A stretch of 64,000 bases of DNA from Segetibacter sp. 3557_3 (GCF_004354985.1 NZ_SMSK01000001.1:62001-126000); one strand, 5' to 3'. Shown: positions 8,330-17,880, numbered from the stretch's first letter. Translations and numbers: made by a program. Notes: a model not told the origin generated them from the sequence alone.

Positions 8330-9928
8330 TTATCCAAACAAGTGACCGGCCAGGTCTTTATCGTGATTATAGATGTCGTCAACAAAGTGTATAATGCCTT
8401 CATGGTCGACCCATGAGGTAAAATAAGTGATGAATACCGGAACTGGTTTATCCAGTTCCACCCACTTTTCAGTTGTTTGGTTCATTGCAGACCTTATCTT
8501 TTCCTGGGTCCATTCGGATTGATCCCGTAGCAGGTATGCAGCCAGATCAAAAGGTTTGTGCAACCGGATACAACCATGACTAAAGGCTCGCTGTTGTTTA
8601 TTGAACAGGCTTTTGGATGGCGTGTCGTGAAAGTAAATGTTGTATTTATTTGGAAAAATAAATTTGACCTTACCCAACGCATTTCCTTTGCCTGGCTTTT
8701 GACGTACAACAGGTAGGTTTCCGCTGTAACCGGTAATTTCCATATTATTCCTGGCTAAATACCCCCCGTTACGTTTTATCGCCGGTAGTATTTCATTTCT
8801 TACAATGCTTTGCGGAATATTCCAGTATGGGCTAAAGACAACATATTTTAGTTTATCTGAGAATATAACGGTGCGGTTTGCTGATTTACCCACAACGATG
8901 TCCATCCCCGAAACCCATTTTCTATTTTCGATGATGTGTAGCCTAAACTCAGGAATGTTAGCCAATAAATAATTTTCGGGCAATTCGGGCATCCACTTCA
9001 TTCTTTCAAGATTGACAAGCATTTGCCTGATTCTTTGTTCGACCGGAACATTTAGTGCGCTGATTAGTTCGGTTCTTATTATTCCATCTTCCTTGAACCC
9101 AAAAGTTCGTTCTGCCTGTTTTACTGCAAGCACCAGGTCTTCTGAATACGTTGACGAGGTATCACTGCCTGCGTAGTTGCCGGAGGAACTCAGGCGTTTT
9201 TTCAATTGGATGATAGACGGATCATCGTCCCCAACCCCCAGTGTTCTTTTACTAACGGGTATCTCGCCCCATCCCCCAAGTTGTTGAATTTTACGATAAC
9301 GGAACAGTTGGGATTGCAGCCCTTGAAAAGCTTTGTTAAGTGGTTTCCATTCACCTGTTCTGCCGGAAAGCACGGTGTCGAGTAGTGCAATAGCTTTTAA
9401 TTTCCGCCTTGGAATATGCCATTGAACCGTTGCGGGATCAACCTTGCCCCCATAAACGAAGTCGACATATTCAAAAAAGTGCATGGTAAAACGGAGTTCA
9501 ACTGAAGCACTCGCCTTGTTTTGGCTGATGATCAAACTATCGTTTGTCAATAATGTGTCAATTAACTCGTGGAGTTCCCTATCGTAAATGCCGCTGTCGG
9601 CAATTTGGCGGGCCTCGTTATTGTGCGCATACCAAAATCCCTGCGCCTGGCTTGTAAGCCCGTTTTCATCAAACCATGCGGTACTGTAGTTACGGGCATT
9701 GTAAAAGCTCCGCATGTGATTTTTGATACTATCGGATGGTACGTTTTTATCGAGGAAATTTTCCAGGATAGTGCTGTCAATAAATACCGGGGTGTAAGCG
9801 TTTGACTTATTGATGGTGGTATCACGGGGAGTTATTGAAGGCCGTGCTTGCCGTTCATTACATGCCACTGTCAATAGGATGGAAAGTGAAATAGTGGTAA
9901 AAATATGGATATACCTCAGTTTTGTCAT
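8330..9928 (-). CDS. L,D-transpeptidase lipoprotein, YcbB-like
   Basis: About 532 aa. I start it at 9928 (MTKLRYIHIF...), because this gives a clean lipoprotein signal peptide with lipobox TVAC; a start at 9988 would put 20 residues ahead of it. Domains: an N-terminal scaffold region, a peptidoglycan-binding-like segment (~195-260, DDDPSIIQLKKRLSS ... GIIRTELISALNVP), then the YkuD catalytic domain with SHGCIRLH, the nucleophilic Cys at ~453. YcbB/LdtD enzymes make 3-3 crosslinks in peptidoglycan from tetrapeptide donors in the periplasm, giving beta-lactam-insensitive crosslinking. Domain order and length fit the LdtD group. Transcribed alone leftward. Confidence 0.9.
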   Translation of the reverse strand: MTKLRYIHIFTTISLSILLTVACNERQARPSITPRDTTINKSNAYTPVFIDSTILENFLDKNVPSDSIKNHMRSFYNARNYSTAWFDENGLTSQAQGFWYAHNNEARQIADSGIYDRELHELIDTLLTNDSLIISQNKASASVELRFTMHFFEYVDFVYGGKVDPATVQWHIPRRKLKAIALLDTVLSGRTGEWKPLNKAFQGLQSQLFRYRKIQQLGGWGEIPVSKRTLGVGDDDPSIIQLKKRLSSSGNYAGSDTSSTYSEDLVLAVKQAERTFGFKEDGIIRTELISALNVPVEQRIRQMLVNLERMKWMPELPENYLLANIPEFRLHIIENRKWVSGMDIVVGKSANRTVIFSDKLKYVVFSPYWNIPQSIVRNEILPAIKRNGGYLARNNMEITGYSGNLPVVRQKPGKGNALGKVKFIFPNKYNIYFHDTPSKSLFNKQQRAFSHGCIRLHKPFDLAAYLLRDQSEWTQEKIRSAMNQTTEKWVELDKPVPVFITYFTSWVDHEGIIHFVDDIYNHDKDLAGHLFG

Positions 9929-10648
9929 TTTGGTAATGGATTTATTGATGACTTTATCCGGTGCAACAGGAATGTTTGCCATTAGCATACAAGTTTTTCA
10001 ACATTTACTTTGGAAACATCAGAATGAACTAAATCACATTGGCACCATTAATCAGCATAAAATTAATAACCAGTGCTATCGCCCGGAAATGTCGCATGAC
10101 GGTGATGATGTGCAATTTACGAAAAGCCGAGCCGATAAAACCGTGCATCAACCGGAGTCAAACACTTTAGCACGATCTTATGAAAGTGGCATGCCCGTGC
10201 TTCAAATGATCGTTTCGGCTCGTTATATATTGCAGGCCTTATTGCCACACGCATTTAGATAGCGCCGATATCAATCAGGACAGTAAGCACCCACGATCTC
10301 TGCAATTGTTATTGGAGCCCTATCCATGATGTGCCTTACTTGATAATTGTTGCCTTAAAAGGTCTTTTACCTAAGCTGCGGGGTTCAGCTGTTTGATTTC
10401 GGAATGGTGGACCATACTATTGGAATAATGCATAGGATCGTGGACAAATGGAGATCTGAAAACCTGCTCTACCGGAGCGTTGCAGTTAAACGGAGCGTCG
10501 CAACGATGAAACATCAGGGAACTACCGATGACCCACAAAAAACTCCACTTGCGCTGCATCGCTCAACCCGCTTTATCTTTATAAGCGCTCATTTAAATGC
10601 TTGCTTTAGCCATAGTGCCTGATACAATTGCTATTTTATTGTCGACGA
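9929..10648. other. Intergenic, no gene seen
   Basis: About 720 bases. A 150-codon frame at 9810-10262 mostly overlaps the transpeptidase gene and resembles nothing. The 25-nt repeat recurs at 10480-10504. No terminator or RNA recognised. Confidence 0.5.
10480..10504 (+). repeat. 25-nt dispersed repeat, copy 2
   Basis: TTGCAGTTAAACGGAGCG plus the next seven bases; differs from 885-909 only at position 9 (A for G). A degenerate relative (GAGCGCGACGCAAC) lies near 33041-33054. Confidence 0.55.
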
Positions 10649-11947
10649 TTACTGTTTTGCTTTTAACCAGCTCCACCGCTTTGCCCAGTCCTGTAAAACC
10701 TGCTGCCGCCATTGCTTTACCGTTATCCCGCCCTGGATTTTGCCATCATACAACAAAGGGTTGCTCCGATCGGTGTACCAGTTCGCGCCAAGAGGGTAAT
10801 CTGTTTTCCTGGATTTACCAGGCCATTGATTATCTACCACCAACTGACCTGGTTGTTCTGGAAAACCGGGGATAGCAGAGCTAACCGTGTAGGAAAGATT
10901 TTCCGATTGTTTGGGGGCATACCTGACCACATAATTGCCATCGCCCATGTAATAGCCTGCCCATTTTTGTTCCCCAATACCGGCGGTTACATTTAGCGTG
11001 AAGCAAGTAGAGTCTGCAGCGATACTTACCCGGGGTCCTTTGAAATGAAACTCGAGAATTGAGCAAACCGTTACCGTATCGGCAAGAGATGTTGTGCGAT
11101 TGATTATTTGCCGTGAACTATGATTAAACTTTTCGAAGCTGCCACCCCAACTATCTTTTAATGGGTTGTCGGGATTTCCATCCATCATGTATAGCAGGGA
11201 AGGGGTATCGCCCATCTTTACGTTTCCCCGGTAATAGTTTACAAAATCTTTTCCCATGTAACCCGCACCACGGATGTACTCACTGTAGTAATTCGTTGTT
11301 TTTACACTGTCCGGCATTCCGCTGTTGGAGAAGAAACCGTAGTAGGAGGAATTTACTTCGATAAACCACAAGTCCGGAAAGTTTTTTACAATGTAGGCAT
11401 AGCTGTTGGCACTCCATTTTTTGTTGGGTCCACCGATCCAATAAACTTTTATTTGGCTGCGGATGTCTGGGGCATCGTGTAAGGCCTGGGCAAGATCATC
11501 AAGGCCGCCCCAGACCAACACCCATAATGGCGGTTTGCTCTTCTTCCTGGCTGATCGAATGATCCAATCAGAACCTTCTGTAGCGCTGGTGTAACCGGCA
11601 AATGGGGCGGCGCCCTGACGACCTTGTTTGCATATTGCGCGTAAGGCATCCGGCTTGGGAAAGTCCCTGCTATGTTGTAACAATTTGGGTAAGTCTTTCT
11701 CGTATAGCGCAATCATATCAAGTAGGTTTTGCTTTGAGCCAAAACCATAAGAAGGAGATGAAATGAGTCCTTCGGTGTTGAACTTATCGCTGTACATAAG
11801 AAAGTGGATCATCGACTGGTTGTCGTCGGGATCTGTGCCACCAATATCGGTACTGATAAGTATGCGGGGCTTATTCGGAACTGGCTTTTGCGCAACTGTT
11901 GCCAACATACAAACGAGGCTAGTTAGGAGAACAATCAGTTTTTCCAT
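10649..11947 (-). CDS. Secreted DUF1593 nucleoside-hydrolase-like protein
   Basis: 432 aa. Signal peptide 1-19 (LVCMLATVAQ). The N-terminal part has a nucleoside-hydrolase-like fold: PRILISTDIGGTDPDDNQSM (residues ~27-46) matches the Asp-rich Ca/ribose-binding motif DTDxGxDDD, and WVLVWGGLDDLAQAL and VYWIGGPNKKW are the next conserved strands. The C-terminal third (LADTVTVCSILEFHFKGPRVSI onward) is a beta-sandwich typical of this family. DUF1593 proteins in Bacteroidota are exported and often linked to plant-polymer use; the substrate is not established. Single gene, transcribed leftward. Confidence 0.85.
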   Translation of the reverse strand: MEKLIVLLTSLVCMLATVAQKPVPNKPRILISTDIGGTDPDDNQSMIHFLMYSDKFNTEGLISSPSYGFGSKQNLLDMIALYEKDLPKLLQHSRDFPKPDALRAICKQGRQGAAPFAGYTSATEGSDWIIRSARKKSKPPLWVLVWGGLDDLAQALHDAPDIRSQIKVYWIGGPNKKWSANSYAYIVKNFPDLWFIEVNSSYYGFFSNSGMPDSVKTTNYYSEYIRGAGYMGKDFVNYYRGNVKMGDTPSLLYMMDGNPDNPLKDSWGGSFEKFNHSSRQIINRTTSLADTVTVCSILEFHFKGPRVSIAADSTCFTLNVTAGIGEQKWAGYYMGDGNYVVRYAPKQSENLSYTVSSAIPGFPEQPGQLVVDNQWPGKSRKTDYPLGANWYTDRSNPLLYDGKIQGGITVKQWRQQVLQDWAKRWSWLKAKQ

Positions 11948-12708
11948 GCTTATGCGGAATTAAGATGCTGTTTTTTTAGTTGCTCTGCTCCTACCAAACA
12001 GTGCCTTACTAAACAGCCAATTACCTATAGTTAACCCTGTTGCCCCAGAGGTCTACCCCAGCAAGGGACACAATACCGGGTAGTTTGAATGCTATGCTGC
12101 CATAGACGTAATTGAACAGGCCCTATGATCAATGGGCAGAAGAAGGCGAGGGATTACCTGTGCTCAAATGTATCAACAATTGCGCTTACCTGCTCCAATT
12201 TGGCTTGCACGGCGGATAGCTAATTCATTGGGTTTGCATTGAAGTAACGGTAATCGTCAAGCTGAACAACATTGAACATTTGCGCATTCACAAGTTTATG
12301 AAATTACGCGGGACAAAGCGGGCCTATGGTATCATAAACATCAGGTTTTGTCATCGAGTAGTACCCATTATGATGCGCGATTGCGGGGATAGCGGCAATG
12401 CTTACGTGGTTGCTCCAACAATTACTGACTTATTAAGCAGCCATAAAACGGGCGTACAACAAGGGTGAACTATGAGGAAGAGATCGTAATTATGGCCGCA
12501 GGAATAGTGGCAGAGCACAGGATTATAGATGAGCTTTGCCAACGATGGTGTTCCTGCATGATGGCGTTAGATGTGTTGATCTTTGGCGGGATTTCCCGCA
12601 AGCCCTGGTGAATTGACAAACTGCAACGTGCTGGTTTATGACCGTGAAGGTCATCGTAAATCTGGCCCGACGCATACGGTTTGCAGCCTGGACTGGGAAG
12701 CAAATTTA
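11948..12708. other. Intergenic, possibly decayed sequence
   Basis: About 760 bases without a convincing gene. Short frames on both strands (for example 12280-12468 and 12470-12703) have no recognisable family. Some stretches look coding-like when read across frames, which would fit old gene remnants, but I cannot name one. Confidence 0.4.
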
Positions 12709-12996
12709 TCAGGAAAGGTCAGCCACTTTTCTCCTTCCAATTAACATATAGTATATACCAGTAATGCTGCTCATCGTGATAAAGCCGATGGTCCACAAAG
12801 CTTTTGCCCTGGAGTCGATCCGGTTAGACGTGCGTACCTCGTAGATTGCGGAAACGATGAATACGAGGTAAGCAAGAAGCCCGGTAACCAACAAGAAGTC
12901 AGTTCCTTCACGATGTAAGATTCTCAGGTATGCGCCTGCGATTATCGTGAGAAAACCAACTAAAAAACTCCATGTGACAACGGTTCCGATCTTCAT
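12709..12996 (-). CDS. Small three-helix membrane protein
   Basis: 95 aa with three hydrophobic segments: ~7-24 (VTWSFLVGFLTIIAGAYL), ~34-50 (FLLVTGLLAYLVFIVSA) and ~70-86 (WTIGFITMSSITGIYYML). An RRKVADLS tail suggests a positive cytoplasmic C-terminus. Similar short proteins of unknown role, related in outline to GldL-type N-terminal hairpins, are widespread in Bacteroidota. No partner gene is evident. Confidence 0.65.
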   Translation of the reverse strand: MKIGTVVTWSFLVGFLTIIAGAYLRILHREGTDFLLVTGLLAYLVFIVSAIYEVRTSNRIDSRAKALWTIGFITMSSITGIYYMLIGRRKVADLS

Positions 12997-13207
12997 ACTT
13001 CAGATATTTATTTAGCCTAAGTAGCCAGGTAATGAAACTACTTTAACAGTGTTTTATTCCCCGTTCCCTGGCGTGCGTTTACAGTAAGGATAAATTGATG
13101 TCTTCCGTAGTTCTAACCCAAAGTGCTGGTTTTTTAAAGATATAAAATGAAGCTGACAAAACCCCCTTGAGACCTGTGTTTGCATGTTGTTCAAGCGATA
13201 ATATAGG

Positions 13208-13732
13208 CTATTGCTGCAAAATTTTCAGATACGCAGTCCAGGGTCCAACCGCAGCTGCATATTGCTTTGCCATTACACGGGAGATTTGTGCAATGTGATT
13301 TAGATCGTGTACCGTCCATGTTGAAAGCAATTGCGATAAGGTGACCGGCCCGAAGTCGGGGTGAACTCCTGTTCGTTCAAAATCTTTCCCGGTAAGGTGC
13401 CGTGAGTGTATGATTTCTAAATTTTTAGCCCGCAATGCTGCAAACTCGCTCAATAGTTCTGCCAGTGATCTGTTTTTATTTGCCTTAACCTGGGCAAAGC
13501 GGTCAAAAGGGATGAATGTTTTATCCTGCTGATCTGAAAGAATTATCTCCATCCTTGGGATCCAATCCGTCTTTTCACCTTCAATAAGATGCCCAACGAT
13601 GTCATAAACACTCCAGGTACCCGGCCCTTCGTTGGCAGATGTCCATTCAGCAGCAAGGTCTTGCAACATTAATAGCAGTACAGCGGGGGTGCGTTCAAGG
13701 ATTTCTAATGAACGGGCCAGGTTAAACAGCAT
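13208..13732 (-). CDS. DinB-family protein
   Basis: 174 aa four-helix-bundle protein of the DinB_2 group. GTWSVYDIVGHLIEGEKTDWIPRM (positions ~38-61) carries the first metal His, and TVHDLNHIAQISRVMAKQY near the C-terminus the HDxxH pair, giving the usual three-His site for Ni/Zn. The superfamily includes thiol-dependent transferases and damage-inducible proteins; the particular reaction here is unknown. Stand-alone. Two further DinB genes occur in the window. Confidence 0.88.
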   Translation of the reverse strand: MLFNLARSLEILERTPAVLLLMLQDLAAEWTSANEGPGTWSVYDIVGHLIEGEKTDWIPRMEIILSDQQDKTFIPFDRFAQVKANKNRSLAELLSEFAALRAKNLEIIHSRHLTGKDFERTGVHPDFGPVTLSQLLSTWTVHDLNHIAQISRVMAKQYAAAVGPWTAYLKILQQ

Positions 13733-14038
13733 AGTGATAAGTTTAGAAAATTTTCAAACAGGTGACCATCAGCTTATGCAACCGGGCAAGGCATGCATTA
13801 TTCTATGGCACCTGGTTCAGTTTTGCTCATTAGCTCAAAGTGTTGTTTGCAGGAACTTCGAAAGCGCCTTCAGGGACGACATTTTACAAGGTAAACTATA
13901 ATTGATTTAAGCGTTAGCTTCAAAATCTTCCAACCGGATGTCTTCCAATCAATACTCCAAGAAAGGGCCAGGTAGAATGTGGGGTTCTACTTCTGTTTTC
14001 AGGTACCTTTAGAGCTTAGCATATTCTACTCAACATAT
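13733..14038. other. Intergenic between divergent genes
   Basis: About 306 bases holding promoters for the DinB and PAS-kinase genes. No consensus -33/-7 pair or RNA element recognised. Confidence 0.45.
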
Positions 14039-16237
14039 ATGAACAAAAACGATGCAATCGACTTCCGTCAGATTGTTACGCAGGCACGCGATGCTATCTT
14101 TTCAACGAACGAGTCGTTTGTAATAACCAGCTGGAACCCCGCAGCAGAAAGATTGTACGGGTACAAAGCGCAAACTGTCATTGGCACCCCGCTTGGTTTA
14201 CTCCTGAGAAGCAGCATTTCAAAACTGGAACGATCACTTCAGTTAGAGGCCCTTCAGAGAGATGGTTATCATAAGGGCGATTACGAGTTCTTCGATAAGG
14301 ACGGAAGCCCATTATACATCCATGCATCCATTACGGTGTTGAAAGGACCAAGGGGCGAAATCATTGGTTATGTTGCCATACACCAGAATATATCAGACAG
14401 GAAAATGGTGGAGGAACACCTGAAGCAATTTAACTCTGCGCTGGAAGAACAAGTGATTAACAAATCTGCACAACTCACCAGCATATTTGAACGGATCACT
14501 GATGCCTTTGTCGCCCTTGATATGAACATGTGTTATACCTACATGAACAGGAAGGCAGGTGAGATTTTTCACCGAAATCCTGCCCTTATGTTGGGTAAGC
14601 ATATCTGGACTGAATTCCCGGAAGGAGTCGGGCTCCCTTTTTACCACGCTTATCATGAAGCGATGAAGAAGCAGGCTTATATCCGGCTCGAAGATTATTA
14701 TCCACCCTATGACCGCTGGTTTGAAAATCATATTTACCCGTCTCCTGATGGCTTGAGTATTTTCTTTAGGGATATCACCGAGCAAAAGCTAATAGAACAA
14801 CAGGCAAGGTTAAGCTCCCAGCGCCTTTCTTTACACCTTACCAATTCACCTTTAGCCGTAGTAGAGTGGGATACCGAATCGATTATCACCACGTGGTCCG
14901 AACAAGCGCAGCGCATTTTTGGCTGGAGTAAGGAGGAGGCACAAGGAAAGTCGATCGAGGAACTAAAGCTCGTTCACGAAGAAGATGTAACGGACGTAAA
15001 CAATGTTATCGGGGAACTTTTCAAGGGTGCCACGGCAACATTCAAGGGGGTAAATAAAAATTATACAAAGGATGGCAACGTAATATTTTGTGAATGGTAT
15101 AGTTCGGTATTAACGGACCACGAGGGAAAGATCATCTCTTGTATGTCGTTGGTGCAAGACATCACAGAAAGGAGAAAAGCAGAAGAGGCACTAAAGGTAA
15201 ACGAACATCAGTTATCACTCATCTACAATTCAGGAACCGATATTCTCTTTCTGCTACAGGTAGATGGCGAACGTTACCGGTTTATTTCTGTAAATGAAGC
15301 TTTCAAAAAGGCGACCGGTTTACCGGCAGAACGAATCCTAAACAAGTTTGTTGAAGAGGTTATCCCATCTCCATCGTCGGAACTGGTAATGGAGAAATAC
15401 CGGGAGGCCATCCAAACCGGCCAGGCCGTTTCATGGGAGGAGGAAACGGAATATCCTGCAGGAGTAAAGACTGGTCTTGTTAACGTTACCCCTGTTTATG
15501 ATGAGCGGGGGCACTGCATTCGCCTGGTAGGATCGGTTCATGATATCACCCCGGGCAAGATTGCCCAGGCGGAGCTCAGGGAAAAAAATGAGCAATTAAG
15601 GCAGTTGTCGGCACATTTGCAGGAAATCCGTGAAGAGGAGCGTGCAAATATTGCCCGTGAAATTCATGATGAGCTGGGTGAACGGTTGACCGGTATACGC
15701 CTGGATATATCCTGGTTACAGAATCACCTGCCATCCTCGGCAAATGAAGTTCAGAAGAAGTTTCCCGATCTGCTCCAGATGGTTGACGACACCATCAAGA
15801 CCGTGAGAAAAATCTCTTCTGACTTGCGACCAAGCATCCTGGACGATTTTGGGCTTGTTGATGCATTGGAATGGCAGGCCATGGAATTTCAGAAAAGAAC
15901 AGGTATCGTGTGTGGGGTTAAATCTTTTTTGAAAAGGAACATCAATAACAAGAAGATCGATATCACCTTATTCAGGATCTTCCAGGAAAGCCTTACCAAT
16001 GTATTGCGACATTCCCATGCAAAAAGTGTTTGCGCGCAACTACTTGAGCAAGACAACCATCTCGAATTTACGATAACCGACAATGGTGTAGGTATGGATC
16101 TGGAGACAATCCGCGAGAAGAAAACTTTGGGGTTGATCGGTATGAAAGAACGGGTTTTTATGGTGAACGGGGATTATAATATTTCAAGTGAACCGGGTAA
16201 AGGCACGACCATTACCGTGTTGGTGCCAGTCAGTTAA
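14039..16237 (+). CDS. Multi-PAS sensor histidine kinase, NarX-type
   Basis: About 732 aa from ATG 14039; a GTG at 13979 would add 20 residues not resembling PAS sequence. Four PAS modules are visible: ~10-125 (IFSTNESFVITSWNPAAERLYGY), ~150-255 (FVALDMNMCYTYMN), ~265-385 (ITTWSEQAQRIFGWS) and ~390-510 (ILFLLQVDGERYRFISVN). The transmitter is HisKA_3: REEERANIAREIHDELGERL with the phosphorylated His at 543. A HATPase_c domain follows with ESLTNVLRHSHA, TDNGVGMD and LGLIGMKERV. No membrane segment, so it is a cytosolic sensor of an unknown signal. Its regulator gene begins 10 bases after the stop, so the pair is an operon. Confidence 0.93.
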   Translation: MNKNDAIDFRQIVTQARDAIFSTNESFVITSWNPAAERLYGYKAQTVIGTPLGLLLRSSISKLERSLQLEALQRDGYHKGDYEFFDKDGSPLYIHASITVLKGPRGEIIGYVAIHQNISDRKMVEEHLKQFNSALEEQVINKSAQLTSIFERITDAFVALDMNMCYTYMNRKAGEIFHRNPALMLGKHIWTEFPEGVGLPFYHAYHEAMKKQAYIRLEDYYPPYDRWFENHIYPSPDGLSIFFRDITEQKLIEQQARLSSQRLSLHLTNSPLAVVEWDTESIITTWSEQAQRIFGWSKEEAQGKSIEELKLVHEEDVTDVNNVIGELFKGATATFKGVNKNYTKDGNVIFCEWYSSVLTDHEGKIISCMSLVQDITERRKAEEALKVNEHQLSLIYNSGTDILFLLQVDGERYRFISVNEAFKKATGLPAERILNKFVEEVIPSPSSELVMEKYREAIQTGQAVSWEEETEYPAGVKTGLVNVTPVYDERGHCIRLVGSVHDITPGKIAQAELREKNEQLRQLSAHLQEIREEERANIAREIHDELGERLTGIRLDISWLQNHLPSSANEVQKKFPDLLQMVDDTIKTVRKISSDLRPSILDDFGLVDALEWQAMEFQKRTGIVCGVKSFLKRNINNKKIDITLFRIFQESLTNVLRHSHAKSVCAQLLEQDNHLEFTITDNGVGMDLETIREKKTLGLIGMKERVFMVNGDYNISSEPGKGTTITVLVPVS

Positions 16238-16247
16238 TCGTAGACTT

Positions 16248-16886
16248 ATGATAAAGATTTTAATTGCTGATGATCATACCATTGTAAGAAAAGGCATCAT
16301 ACAAATATTAACCGCCGAATTCACGAACGCCCAAATAGAAGAAGCTTCTTCGGCCGAAGAGTTGATCGAAAGAGCTGTGAGCAAAAACTGGGATATCGTG
16401 ATAACCGACATTTCGATGCCCGGGAGAAGCGGGCTCGATGCATTACAACAAATTAAACTGAGCAAACCACACCTGCCCGTATTGGTATTGAGTATGTACC
16501 CCGAGGAACAATATGCAGTAAGGGTGCTAAAGGCCGGTGCTTCAGGTTACCTGAACAAAGAGGTTGCACCTGTTCAGCTTATTCATGCAATCCAGCAAAT
16601 TCTGTCCGGACGAAAATATATCAGTCCGGCTGTAGCAGAAACCATGACCAATTACCTTTTCAAGGAACAACGAAAGCAAGCACATGAATACCTTTCCAAC
16701 AGGGAGTTTGAAGTCATGAAACTTCTTGCAGCAGGAAAGTCTATTGGTGAAATTGCTACTGTGCTAAAATTGAGTGTTTCTTCTATCAGCACGTACAGGT
16801 CGCGCATATTTTCGAAAATGGAAGTCACCAACACCGCTGCGCTAACAGTTTACGTAATTGATCATAAACTGGATGACCGCATGTAG
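16248..16886 (+). CDS. NarL/FixJ-type response regulator
   Basis: 212 aa. Start at ATG 16248 (MIKILIADDHTIVRKG); a longer frame starting at 16188 overlaps the kinase and has no receiver-like sequence. Receiver domain 1-~120: acidic pair D8/D9, phosphoacceptor Asp54 in ITDISMPG, the conserved Thr/Ser strand VLVLSMYPEEQY and Lys in YLNKEV. LuxR-type HTH at ~145-205: YLSNREFEVMKLLAAGKSIG ... VSSISTYRSRIFSKM. The partner of the PAS kinase just upstream; it should bind DNA as a dimer after phosphorylation. Targets unknown. Confidence 0.94.
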   Translation: MIKILIADDHTIVRKGIIQILTAEFTNAQIEEASSAEELIERAVSKNWDIVITDISMPGRSGLDALQQIKLSKPHLPVLVLSMYPEEQYAVRVLKAGASGYLNKEVAPVQLIHAIQQILSGRKYISPAVAETMTNYLFKEQRKQAHEYLSNREFEVMKLLAAGKSIGEIATVLKLSVSSISTYRSRIFSKMEVTNTAALTVYVIDHKLDDRM

Positions 16887-16998
16887 GATATGTTACCACG
16901 TACGTTTCCTTTTCCATGATGCAGTTTGTAGTTGATCTGCTACAAAGCACCTGAAATACTACTACTACAATATTGCTTTTCTGCTACCTCCCGGGTAG

Positions 16999-17427
16999 AT
17001 GAATTGGTTTTCTTTTGCACCAGCAATGAAAAGAGGCATTTCTGTTTTGTTGATAGATCGTTCTGCAATCACTTCCATACGGATGGCGGAATGGTTGAGC
17101 AACCTGGATTGGGTTGCAGGGGTCTATAGATGTGCCGAGGTAAATGAAAGTGCAGCAATCCTGGACGATCAGGCCGTTCAACTGGTCATACTTGCCAACC
17201 ATGTTTCTAAACCGGAACTTTCCAATCTTGCTATTGCTTGTGGCCGCTCTAAGTGCGCTTTAACGTTGTTCTCAGTTTATCTGCACGACAGTTATCGCGA
17301 GTGGTGCCGGCAAATTGGAATCGACCACCTTCTCGATACATTTTCGCAAACCAACGAGGTTGAAGAAATTATCAGAACAATATATACATCCTTGAAAGAC
17401 GAATACCGTGAAAATCCAATTTCCTGA
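16999..17427 (+). CDS. Stand-alone pseudo-receiver domain protein
   Basis: 142 aa resembling a response-regulator receiver: the first strand reads ISVLLIDRSAITSIRMAEWL, the third AVQLVILANHVSKPEL, the fifth ALTLFSVYLHDSYREWCRQI, ending GIDHLLDTFSQTNEVEEII. The phosphoacceptor Asp expected after the third strand is Ala, and the conserved Lys of the fifth strand is replaced by Asp. One acidic residue remains in the first strand. So it likely cannot be phosphorylated and may act by protein contact. Chitinophagaceae carry related single receivers ending in a FFDKS/FLDKS motif. ATG 17026 (MKRGISVLLID) is an alternative start. It follows the NarL regulator by 112 bases and ends at a clear terminator. 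Confidence 0.7.
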   Translation: MNWFSFAPAMKRGISVLLIDRSAITSIRMAEWLSNLDWVAGVYRCAEVNESAAILDDQAVQLVILANHVSKPELSNLAIACGRSKCALTLFSVYLHDSYREWCRQIGIDHLLDTFSQTNEVEEIIRTIYTSLKDEYRENPIS

Positions 17428-17451
17428 TTAAAAGCCTTTAAATTTTAACAT

Positions 17452-17484
17452 GGGAGTTGGGGTTAGCCACAACTCCCTTTTTTT
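17452..17484 (+). terminator. Rho-independent terminator
   Basis: Perfect 8-bp stem GGGAGTTG (17452-17459) / CAACTCCC (17470-17477) with a 10-nt loop and seven T residues. It ends the kinase-regulator-pseudo-receiver unit. Confidence 0.85.
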
Positions 17485-17553
17485 ATCGCCAACATCCATT
17501 TGCAAGCTATTGCAAACAATACAATTTAAGCAATCAACCATTATACAAGCGAA

Positions 17554-17880
17554 ATGAAGAGGGCATGGATAAGATTGTTTCGTCGGAATCGCAAGGATAA
17601 GTATGGATTTCCAGCTAACTCCATTTTAATTGATGTAAGCTTAAAAGAGGATTATGAGCAAGCCCACCTTGTAGAGGCAATCAGTGTTCCGGTAGATATG
17701 ATCAATGAGCTTTTTGAGTCATTACAAAAGATGCCTGCAACCATAGTAGTGCTGAGCACTTCAGACGAAGTAAGTAACCTGGCATGTAAAGTTTTAAACC
17801 GCAGAGGCCTGGTGGTGTTCAACGGTGGCGACTGGCGACGATTTCGTAACGAATTCGCTTATTACAGCAAATCGAATTGA
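17554..17880 (+). CDS. Rhodanese-like protein lacking catalytic Cys
   Basis: 108 aa. The chain follows the rhodanese fold: ILIDVSLKEDYEQAHLVEAI (usual form LIDVRxxxEYxxGHIxGAxN), a VPVDMI strand, then TIVVLSTSDEVSNLACKVLNRRG where active rhodaneses have a VxYCxxGxRS loop, then VFNGGDWRRF. The loop holds Ser/Thr instead of the sulfur-carrying Cys, so sulfurtransfer is unlikely; a binding or regulatory role is inferred. The basic N-terminus (KRAWIRLFRRNRKDK) is not a signal peptide. It lies downstream of the pseudo-receiver gene after a terminator. Confidence 0.68.
   Translation: MKRAWIRLFRRNRKDKYGFPANSILIDVSLKEDYEQAHLVEAISVPVDMINELFESLQKMPATIVVLSTSDEVSNLACKVLNRRGLVVFNGGDWRRFRNEFAYYSKSN

Noticed and set aside
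9810-10262. 150-codon + strand frame
   Set aside because: It overlaps the N-terminal part of the L,D-transpeptidase on the other strand and resembles no protein.
12470-12703. Minus-strand frame in the 11.9-12.7 kb gap
   Set aside because: No family resemblance; plus-strand reading looks broken as well. Left as possible decay only.
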